From positions 1-20,648 of the forward strand of contig CAYXAK010000034.1 in NCBI GenBank assembly GCA_964462585.1: a stretch of DNA of 20,648 nucleotides. Reading direction: 5' to 3'. The DNA comes from Halarsenatibacter sp964462585 (GTDB taxonomy: Bacteria > Bacillota > Halanaerobiia > Halanaerobiales > Halarsenatibacteraceae). Below the pieces are notes generated by a model. That model was given only the letters and a program-made list of their open reading frames with translations. It did not search any database and was not told the DNA's origin. This document shows positions 15,626-20,648 of the stretch, in pieces. A program made the translations under genes and the position numbers. The first letter of the stretch is position 1, and each line of letters starts with the position of its first letter.

Positions 15626-16806
15626 AGCAGAGCATCAGCATATACACACTGGGTCAGATCAAAATTGAGAAAGAAGAAGAGGTTCTGGTGGAGAGCAGCA
15701 CCGGCATTCCCGGCAAGTGGGCGCTTTTTCTGGTTTTATATTTTCACGCTCACGAGACGCTCTCGCTGGATTATCTGGTGGAGAAGCTGGGCATGGAGCA
15801 GAATGAGACGCCGCGCCAGTCGCTGCGCATGATGATCTACCGGCTGCGCCGGGATTTTGCCGATCTGGAGGCGGGAGATGAAGTCATACTGACAGAAAAT
15901 GGAGGCTATACCTTCAACAGCGAACTCGAGGTCTGGCTGGATGCCGCCCGTTTCGAGGAGCTCAGCTCTGAAGGGAAAGAAGAAGCTGATCAGGCGAAGC
16001 TGCGCCGGGCTATGGATCTCTATAATGGGCCCTTTATGGCCGGCCTGGAGGAGAACCTGTGGATACTGAAACAGCGCAGAAGATACAGAAAGATGTACCG
16101 GGAGACCGTAAACAGGCTGACCGATCTGCTGGTAGAAGAAGAACGCTATGCCGGGGCGGAAGAGGTGCTGGATGAAGCCCTGAAATACTGTCCCCTGGAG
16201 AATGAGATACATGCCCGCCTGGTGGAGGTAGCCCGGAGAGCGGAGAGCTATCAGCACGCCCGCCAGCGGGCGGAGGAATCGGCCGCCTTCTTCCAGCAGA
16301 ACGGCCTGCAGGTGCCGGAGGAGATCAGAGAACATCTCAAACCTTCCGCAGCTGATGCTGAAGGTGAAACTCCCCTGCGGATGAGAGATCCCCTGGCCTG
16401 TATACGGGAGCGGTCTGCTGCCGGCGGGGAAGGTCCTGAGGAATTGGGCCCCATAACCTTCACCGAGGTTGCCGCCTCCCTCAGAGGTTTTGCCGGGGAG
16501 AATCTCTGCCTGCTCAGCTTCAAACTTGAGGAGGCAGAGGATGATGGTTCTGCAGATGCCGGTGGAAACCTGTCCGGAGCGGAGAGAATTCTCTTCTCCA
16601 GCCTGGAGGAAAATCTCCCTGGAGACTGTCTTTTCTGCCGCTGGCAGCAGGGGCACTTTCTGGCTTTAACCCGGGATGATGGTGAGCGGGATGAAGGTGA
16701 GAAGGCAGAGTCACTGCAGGAGAAGATCATGAGCGAGATGGAGCAGAGGAAAGAAAACTCTGGCGGATACGGTCTCAGGCTGAGATTCAGCCGGGAGGAA
16801 ATCTGA
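15622..16806 (+). CDS. SARP/BTAD-type transcriptional regulator with degenerate GGDEF-like tail
   Basis: 394 residues. An OmpR/SARP winged-helix domain covers about 1-105 (ISIYTLGQIKI at the start, SLRMMIYRLRRDF as recognition region, ENGGYTFNS as wing). A bacterial transcriptional activation domain with TPR-like helices follows (about 105-240, including AMDLYNGPFMAGL and CPLENEIHARLVE). After a loose linker, residues about 278-394 resemble a worn-down GGDEF fold. CRWQQGHFLAL (339-349) stands where R-x-GGDEF would be, so no cyclase activity is expected. A Gly/Ser/Glu-rich insertion (304-318) interrupts it. It overlaps the E1-like gene by ATGA, with GAGGAGGTG upstream. It is paralogous to 17099-18262. 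Target genes are unknown. Confidence 0.83.
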   Translation: MKQSISIYTLGQIKIEKEEEVLVESSTGIPGKWALFLVLYFHAHETLSLDYLVEKLGMEQNETPRQSLRMMIYRLRRDFADLEAGDEVILTENGGYTFNSELEVWLDAARFEELSSEGKEEADQAKLRRAMDLYNGPFMAGLEENLWILKQRRRYRKMYRETVNRLTDLLVEEERYAGAEEVLDEALKYCPLENEIHARLVEVARRAESYQHARQRAEESAAFFQQNGLQVPEEIREHLKPSAADAEGETPLRMRDPLACIRERSAAGGEGPEELGPITFTEVAASLRGFAGENLCLLSFKLEEAEDDGSADAGGNLSGAERILFSSLEENLPGDCLFCRWQQGHFLALTRDDGERDEGEKAESLQEKIMSEMEQRKENSGGYGLRLRFSREEI

Positions 16807-16840
16807 AAGCAAAGAGATAAATTGTGAGAAAAGAGCAATG

Positions 16841-16884
16841 TTATATCAGATGTTATACTAATTTAGATCTTTTGCTGATATAAT
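16841..16884 (+). promoter_or_regulatory. Inverted repeat overlapping a consensus -10 element
   Basis: TTATATCAG (16841-16849) and CTGATATAA (16875-16883) are perfect inverted 9-mers separated by 25 bases. The right arm overlaps TATAAT (16879-16884), a perfect -10. The -35 is poor. This layout would suit an operator for autoregulation by a dimeric regulator (inference). Confidence 0.4.
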
Positions 16885-16930
16885 GATTTGAAAGGGTTAA
16901 TCTGCAGCCGTCAGGGAGTCCGGCAAAATT

Positions 16931-16959
16931 TTTACATAATTAGCGCATCGGCTGGTAAT
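16931..16959 (+). promoter_or_regulatory. Possible promoter of the second SARP-type regulator
   Basis: TTTACA (16931-16936), 17 bases, then GGTAAT (16954-16959). The -35 matches 5 of 6 and the -10 matches 4 of 6. It lies about 140 bases before the start at 17099. Confidence 0.35.
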
Positions 16960-17098
16960 AAATTCATATTAATGGGAGGAATATAGCTTTCAATCCGGAA
17001 TTATAAAATTGCACTGGGACTTTCGTCTGGATTTGTCCGGATCTATTTGGCCGAGCAGTGCATCTTATAGCATTTGTCCTGTAACCGGGGGGATTTTT

Positions 17099-18262
17099 AT
17101 GGGGGCAGATCTGGAGATCTACACTCTGGGTGGTTTTGAGGTTGTCAACGGCAGGCAGATTGTCACTGAGGGAGTCAAGAAGACCAGCAAGCGCTGGAAG
17201 CTGCTGCAGTATCTCCTTACATATCGACAGCGCGAGATCTCCCGGGAAGAGCTGATAATGGGGCTGGGTCTAAACAGCAACAGCGATCCCGAGGGGTCAC
17301 TTTCCGCTCTCATCTATCGACTGCGCCGCAAATTGAATGGTGATAAGGATCACAGAGTTGGACGCTTTATCCAGACCAGCGGAGGATCATACACCTTCAA
17401 TCAGCGTGCGGATTACTGGTTCGACGCCGAAGAGTTCGAAAAACTCTGCCGGAGAACGGAGAGAATGGTGGCAGAAAAATCCCACAAAGCTCTGGAGGCT
17501 TTTTCCCGGGCGGTGGAGATATACAGTGGTGATTATCTGGAAGAATCCCGCTCGGAAGAATGGGTCTGGACCGCCCGCAATTATTACCGGGACCTGCTGG
17601 TTTCCACAATGCTGGAGCTTGATGATTTCATGCAGGAAGAGGAGGAATATCAAAAGCTGTGGGAATTTTATGAGCAGGTTCACCGGCTCATAAAATACGA
17701 TGAGAGGTTAATAACCGGGGGGATAAATGCCCTCATCAGCGCCGGCAGAACAGGAATGGCCCGCCTCAAATATGAAGAGGCGATGAAGATGTTTGAGGAG
17801 AATGAGCTCTCAGTCCCGCCTGAGCTCAGAGAGCTGGGGGAAAAGCTAAATTCTGATTACAGCGATGATCCCGATGAATTTCTGGCTGATTTGCAGGACT
17901 GTGAGGATAGTGAGGAGGCCTTCGTCTGTGATCCCCAGATTTTCACCAGGCTGTATGAGCTGGAGAAGCGACGCAGCCAGCGTGATGTGCCGCCCAGATC
18001 TGTGATACATATGAGGCTGGCAGGCGAGTGCGAAAATGCGGGAGTAAAGAATATAGGTGACAGTTTTATGGATATCATAAGCAATCAGCTGCGCTGCGGG
18101 GATATAGTCTGCCGCTGGAATGACAAACACTTTGTGGCTCTGCTGGCAGATGTCTCCGGGGCGGAGGTTAAGAAGGTGAGTGAGAGACTGATAAATTCAT
18201 TCACATTCAAATATGATATGCCCGGGGATCTGGAGATAGAGGAACGCAGCTATGAGCTGTAG
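17099..18262 (+). CDS. SARP/BTAD-type transcriptional regulator with degenerate GGDEF-like domain
   Basis: 387 residues, a paralogue of the gene just upstream with the same three-part layout. Winged helix about 1-105 (LEIYTLGGFEV, SLSALIYRLRRKL, SGGSYTFNQ); BTAD helices about 105-250 (ALEAFSRAVEIYSGDYLEE); C-terminal domain about 277-370. The last part follows the GGDEF pattern: CDPQIFTRLYELEKRRS at the front, then LRCGDIVCRW followed by NDKHFVALL, where NDKHF (341-345) replaces GGDEF. It therefore probably does not make cyclic di-GMP and may act as a ligand or dimer module. The start at 17099 follows GGGGGGAT with 6 bases spacing; the frame is open from a TTG at 17009 with no binding site. 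A shared bidirectional terminator follows. Likely regulated separately from the first copy, given the 292-base gap. Confidence 0.83.
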   Translation: MGADLEIYTLGGFEVVNGRQIVTEGVKKTSKRWKLLQYLLTYRQREISREELIMGLGLNSNSDPEGSLSALIYRLRRKLNGDKDHRVGRFIQTSGGSYTFNQRADYWFDAEEFEKLCRRTERMVAEKSHKALEAFSRAVEIYSGDYLEESRSEEWVWTARNYYRDLLVSTMLELDDFMQEEEEYQKLWEFYEQVHRLIKYDERLITGGINALISAGRTGMARLKYEEAMKMFEENELSVPPELRELGEKLNSDYSDDPDEFLADLQDCEDSEEAFVCDPQIFTRLYELEKRRSQRDVPPRSVIHMRLAGECENAGVKNIGDSFMDIISNQLRCGDIVCRWNDKHFVALLADVSGAEVKKVSERLINSFTFKYDMPGDLEIEERSYEL

Positions 18263-18287
18263 AGATTAAAGATAGTCAGAATAAATA

Positions 18288-18340
18288 AGCCCGCCGGCAC
18301 TTTAATTTTAATTCGGCAGTGCCGGCGGGCTCATTTTATT
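18288..18340. terminator. Bidirectional terminator between convergent genes
   Basis: AGCCCGCCGGCACT (18288-18301) pairs perfectly with 18318-18331 around a 16-base AT-rich loop. CATTTTATTT follows on the plus strand, and TTATTTATT follows on the minus strand. It can serve both the regulator gene and the small minus-strand gene. Confidence 0.85.
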
Positions 18341-18538
18341 TCACAGCCCATAATGCAGTGAAAACTTTTCGTTTTCCTTCTGGTTGAGGTATTCTCTTAT
18401 CTGCCTTTCCGATATCATCCATTTGCCGCAGGCTTCTCTGCCCGATAGCTCGCCTTCTTTGAGCATCTCCTCGATTTTCTGCTCCGATACTTCCAGAATG
18501 CCCGCTGCGGTTTTAATGTCAAATAAATTCATTTTCAC
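18341..18538 (-). CDS. Small helix-turn-helix protein (excisionase/AlpA-like)
   Basis: About 65 residues. The sequence FDIKTAAGILEVSEQKIEEM, then LKEGELSGREACGKWMIS and RQIREYL, has the form of a MerR-like/excisionase-type DNA-binding domain: helix-turn-helix, a short wing with KW, then a helix. It covers the whole protein, so a stand-alone DNA-binding protein is likely; no integrase or phage gene accompanies it. The start is uncertain. GGGAGGTGG favours the GTG at 18538 (7 bases after GGAGG), while an ATG two codons on at 18532 is also possible. The frame is open to an ATG at 18559, but that would put the ribosome site inside the gene. Two good minus-strand promoters lie upstream. The target is unknown. 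Confidence 0.72.
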   Translation of the reverse strand: MKMNLFDIKTAAGILEVSEQKIEEMLKEGELSGREACGKWMISERQIREYLNQKENEKFSLHYGL

Positions 18539-18562
18539 CTTTCCACCTCCCTTCTCCATAAA

Positions 18563-18591
18563 ATTATAATGTGATAAAAATAATTTGTCCC
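18563..18591 (-). promoter_or_regulatory. Proximal promoter of the small HTH gene
   Basis: On the minus strand, GGGACA (18591-18586), 17 bases and TATAAT (18568-18563). The -10 is perfect and the -35 matches 4 of 6. It would start transcription just before the ribosome site. Confidence 0.5.
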
Positions 18592-18636
18592 GGGAAAATA
18601 TTTTTTAAAATTAACCCTTTTCTATTTAGGAATTGA

Positions 18637-18665
18637 ATTATAACACAGAAAACTCATTATATCAA
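18637..18665 (-). promoter_or_regulatory. Distal promoter of the small HTH gene
   Basis: On the minus strand, TTGATA (18665-18660), 17 bases and a perfect TATAAT (18642-18637) preceded by TGT as an extended -10. It is one of the best promoter matches in the window and lies about 100 bases upstream of the start. Confidence 0.65.
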
Positions 18666-18745
18666 TTGCTGGAAGAGTATCTGGGCTGAGTTTAGCTCCC
18701 GAATTCAGCAATTATCGCGGTGGTATCAATGTAATCCCAGAATCA

Positions 18746-18774
18746 TTCATATATTAGTGAGAATATAATATAAT
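18746..18774 (+). promoter_or_regulatory. Promoter of the FlgN/FliT-like gene
   Basis: TTCATA (18746-18751), 17 bases and TATAAT (18769-18774), about 75 bases upstream of the ATG at 18849. The -10 is perfect and the -35 matches 4 of 6. Confidence 0.55.
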
Positions 18775-18848
18775 TAAACCACTATTGGTATATCTTATGC
18801 TTATTGGAGGAATTGTCCGGATAATATCCAGCGGAGGGGCGGGTAATT

Positions 18849-19148
18849 ATGCTGATGGTACTTGACAATCTTCAGCTTTATTATAAATTGTATGATCTGA
18901 GCCGTCAGCAGTGTGAGGAGATAGAGGCGGGAAATATAGATGCCGTGCTGGAGATAATAGATAAGAAACAGACGATTTTTGATCAAATTGAGGATGTCAG
19001 CATAGGGGAGGAAATAAAAAACCACAGATCTCCCCGGGAAATAGCCGGGGAGATAAGAGAGCTGCTGAAGGAGCTGGAGAAGCTGGAGAGGGAAAATGCC
19101 CGAAAACTCAAGAAGCTGATAGAAGAACTGGAGAAACGGCCGCTCTGA
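18849..19148 (+). CDS. Small helical coiled-coil protein, FlgN/FliT-like
   Basis: 99 residues, almost all helical and charged. The N-terminal half (LYDLSRQQCEEIEAGNIDAVLEIIDKKQ, then IFDQI) has the layout of FlgN/FliT-type flagellar export chaperones, in which a helix with E-x-G-(D/N)-x-(D/E) is followed by a helix ending in K-Q. The C-terminal third (LLKELEKLERENARKLKKLI) is a strong coiled coil. No flagellar gene is seen nearby, so the match rests on pattern alone and the protein may simply be a small coiled-coil protein. GGAGGGG ends 9 bases before the ATG. A terminator lies about 155 bases downstream. Confidence 0.7.
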   Translation: MLMVLDNLQLYYKLYDLSRQQCEEIEAGNIDAVLEIIDKKQTIFDQIEDVSIGEEIKNHRSPREIAGEIRELLKELEKLERENARKLKKLIEELEKRPL

Positions 19149-19302
19149 AGATATCTGTAAACCTCCGATGATAAATTATAGATGAAGTTCTGGAGGGCTG
19201 GAGTTTAGACCGGGAGGTTCTTATAGCTTTTAGGTTTTGAAATACTCTGTCATCAAGATGGGGATTTTCTCCAGGCTGAAAGCAAAAAAATACTTTAGGC
19301 TG

Positions 19303-19328
19303 CCGCCGGGCTTTACCCGGCGGTTTTT
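19303..19328 (+). terminator. Rho-independent terminator
   Basis: CCGCCGGG (19303-19310) pairs with CCCGGCGG (19316-19323) around CTTTA, followed directly by TTTTT. Confidence 0.88.
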
Positions 19329-19367
19329 AAATGCTTTAATTTCAGCTGGCATCATGCTAGAGTCATT

Positions 19368-19459
19368 ATAATGCAAAAATCTCTTCGATAAGTTTCGGTG
19401 TCCGGCATTATCAGCTGCAGTGTTAATTAACACAATATAAAAGGAAATAATGCAAAAAT
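19368..19459 (+). repeat. Direct 13-bp repeat flanking a palindrome upstream of the LRR gene
   Basis: ATAATGCAAAAAT occurs at 19368-19380 and 19447-19459, a period of 79 bases. Between them lies the perfect palindrome GTGTTAATTAACAC (19420-19433). The arrangement looks regulatory, but the binding protein is unknown. Confidence 0.6.
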
Positions 19460-19518
19460 ATTGAACTATACTATAGCATTGTGTCAGAAAATATGAACAT
19501 AAAAGAAAGGGGTTTTAA

Positions 19519-20214
19519 ATGATTGCAAAATTTCGCGGCACTTTAATCTCAATTGCTCTAATCTTATGCGTGATTATCGCCGTCAGTTCGGGAGTTATGG
19601 CCGAAGAAATCGTAGAGTTTGAAGATCCGGCCCTGGAGCAGGCTGTCAGGGAGGAAATCGGTGAACATAATGATGATCTGTATGCCGGCGACGTCCGGAA
19701 TATAGACGAGCTGATAGCCAATGATAGTGAAATAGACTCTCTGGAAGGTATTCAGCATCTGGAAAATATTGAGTCCCTGCATTTTAAAGACAATAGAGTA
19801 GAGGATATCTCACCGGTTGCAGAACTCAATATGCTGGAATGGTTATCTTTTGATGGCAACAGGGTGGAAGATATATCGCCACTGACCGAACTGGATAATC
19901 TCGTCTGGCTTTTCTTTACGGATAACAGGGTGGATGATATCACTCCCCTGGCCGAAATCCCATCCCTTGAATACCTGGATTTTAGCAGAAATGAAGTCAG
20001 TGATTTATCACCGCTTTCTGAACTGGCAAATCTGGAGAGATTGATATTCAGTGATAATCAGGTGGGCGATTTAGGTCCGCTGGTGGAAAACGAACATATG
20101 GGCGCAGGTCTCAAGATTGATATACATGATAATGACCTGGATCCAATCAGGAGCTCTGAAGATCTTATGGATATAACTCAGCTGGAAAGCCGCGGAGTTG
20201 AAATAAATTACTGA
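19519..20214 (+). CDS. Secreted leucine-rich-repeat protein (internalin/SDS22-like)
   Basis: 231 residues. A signal peptide covers residues 1-28, with cleavage after GVMA and before EEIVEF. An N-terminal cap (FEDPALEQAVREEIG) like that of bacterial LRR proteins follows. About five 22-residue repeats run from residue 75 to 190, with the pattern L-x-x-L-x-F-x-x-N-x-V-x-D-I-x-P-L. Unusually, Phe often fills the central strand position (LHFKDN, LSFDGN, LFFTDN, LDFSRN, LIFSDN). The repeats are acidic. No membrane anchor or sorting signal is seen after them, so the protein may be free outside the cell. GAAAGGGG lies upstream of the ATG. It stands alone between terminators. LRR proteins bind other proteins; the partner is unknown. 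Confidence 0.88.
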   Translation: MIAKFRGTLISIALILCVIIAVSSGVMAEEIVEFEDPALEQAVREEIGEHNDDLYAGDVRNIDELIANDSEIDSLEGIQHLENIESLHFKDNRVEDISPVAELNMLEWLSFDGNRVEDISPLTELDNLVWLFFTDNRVDDITPLAEIPSLEYLDFSRNEVSDLSPLSELANLERLIFSDNQVGDLGPLVENEHMGAGLKIDIHDNDLDPIRSSEDLMDITQLESRGVEINY

Positions 20215-20328
20215 AGGAAAATTCAGCTTTTTCAAGAATTATTAAAATAAAGGCAGCAAAGAGGCTCAAAAATTAATAAAACTGCAGCAATCTATACTTA
20301 ATTGATGTAATCGGTTTGTGCTTAAGAT

Positions 20329-20387
20329 AACCCACTATTTTCCGCAGGAGATAGCTTTTTTCTGCGGGAGTGGTGGGTTTTATTTTT
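20329..20387 (+). terminator. Long stem-loop terminator after the LRR gene
   Basis: AACCCAC (20329-20335) pairs with GTGGGTT (20373-20379), and CCGCAG (20342-20347) with CTGCGG (20362-20367). Imperfect pairs lie between, and TTTATTTTT follows. It sits about 115 bases after the LRR stop, before the alcohol dehydrogenase gene. Confidence 0.75.
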
Positions 20388-20461
20388 GCGCACATAATTT
20401 TGTGGATTGATGAATCATAATAAAAAATTCAAAACAAAAACCCCACAACAGGAGGCTAAAA

Positions 20462-20648
20462 ATGACGGATATCTATGACTGCAAAACCTTTCACACACCT
20501 ACCAGGATAGTTTCGGGAGTGGGCTGTCTTGATCAGCTGCCTTCACTGCTGGAAGAGGAGAGGGCAGAATATCCCCTGATCGTGACCGATGAGGGAGTGA
20601 TCGAAGCCGGTCTGGTGGGCGAGATCGAGGAGATCCTTGAGGGGGCAG
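20462..20648 (+). CDS. Iron-containing alcohol dehydrogenase, N-terminal fragment (runs off the window)
   Basis: Only the first 62 codons are present. The protein begins MTDIYDCKTFHTPTRIVSGV and continues GCLDQLPSLL, then YPLIVTDEGVIEAGLV. This is the standard opening of family III (Fe-dependent) alcohol dehydrogenases, where P-T-x-I-x-x-G-x-G leads into the NAD-binding half and (L)IVTDxG follows. The metal-binding histidines lie beyond the window, so cofactor and substrate cannot be checked. GGAGG ends 6 bases before the ATG. A terminator about 75 bases upstream separates it from the LRR gene. A role in fermentative alcohol or aldehyde metabolism is the family default. Confidence 0.87.
   Translation, partial: MTDIYDCKTFHTPTRIVSGVGCLDQLPSLLEEERAEYPLIVTDEGVIEAGLVGEIEEILEGA

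Larger units (their letters stand above)
19149..19518 (+). other. Gene-free interval upstream of the leucine-rich-repeat gene
   Basis: 370 bases with no convincing gene. It holds a terminator (19303-19328), a direct 13-mer repeat (19368 and 19447), a 14-bp palindrome (19420-19433) and AT-rich sequence up to the next start. The stretch 19149-19302 is long for a simple 3' tail, but I see no clear small-RNA promoter in it. Confidence 0.6.

Noticed and set aside
15736..16656. Minus-strand open frame of 306 codons over the first SARP-type gene
   Set aside because: Antisense to a gene with clear winged-helix and BTAD pattern; the translation is low-complexity and has no domain.
18341..18591. Prophage or integrated element suggested by the excisionase-like protein
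   Set aside because: No integrase, attachment-site repeat, phage gene or composition shift is visible around it.
19149..19302. Possible small RNA ending at the 19303-19328 terminator
   Set aside because: No promoter-like pair could be found in it. A long 3' tail of the FlgN/FliT-like gene is simpler.
20393..20421. Promoter for the alcohol dehydrogenase gene
   Set aside because: CATAAT at 20416 could be a -10, but no acceptable -35 lies 16-18 bases upstream.

Overview
The window looks like a chromosomal piece from an anaerobic, Bacillota-type bacterium that is probably halophilic. The evidence is strong GGAGG-type ribosome binding sites, sigma-A-type promoters, an oxygen-sensitive indolepyruvate:ferredoxin oxidoreductase, YesM/YesN-type two-component proteins and very acidic proteins (many Glu/Asp, also in the secreted ones). 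The species cannot be read from the sequence. There is no phage, insertion sequence, CRISPR array, rRNA or tRNA that I can support.

Layout. (1) 58-2311: iorA-iorB for indolepyruvate:ferredoxin oxidoreductase, interrupted by a run of exactly 100 N, and closed by a strong bidirectional terminator. (2) 2477-4342, minus strand: a secreted CpdB-like cyclic phosphodiesterase/nucleotidase with its own promoter. (3) 4511-10936: five closely spaced plus-strand genes: a Gfo/Idh/MocA oxidoreductase, a glucose-type ABC binding protein, a membrane-anchored periplasmic-binding-protein-fold protein, a LytS/YesM-type histidine kinase and a YesN-type AraC response regulator. (4) 11095-14311: a sugar ABC importer (binding protein and two permeases, no ATPase) ending at a terminator. 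(5) 14312-14620: a gap with an inverted pair of perfect DnaA boxes and two near-matches. (6) 14621-18262: a SHOCT-type small membrane protein, an E1-like (ThiF/MoeB/HesA) adenylyltransferase and two SARP/BTAD-type regulators with a degenerate GGDEF-like tail. (7) 18341-18538, minus strand: a small helix-turn-helix protein. (8) 18849-20214: a FlgN/FliT-like coiled-coil protein and a secreted leucine-rich-repeat protein. (9) 20462 to the end: the start of an iron-containing alcohol dehydrogenase.

How the genes may work together. The most interesting block is 4511-14311. The importer's binding protein (11095-12348) has a clear paralogue (5702-7090) that is not next to permeases. It sits instead upstream of a second binding-protein-fold gene, a kinase and a regulator. 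My reading is a sugar-sensing cassette in which one or both extracytoplasmic binding proteins report sugar to the kinase. The AraC-type regulator would then activate the importer, whose promoter region has a weak -35/-10 and repeated TTGCAG elements just upstream. This resembles the known XylFII-LytS-YesN three-component xylose system but has an extra binding protein of the transporter class. The wiring is inference; the gene identities are well supported.
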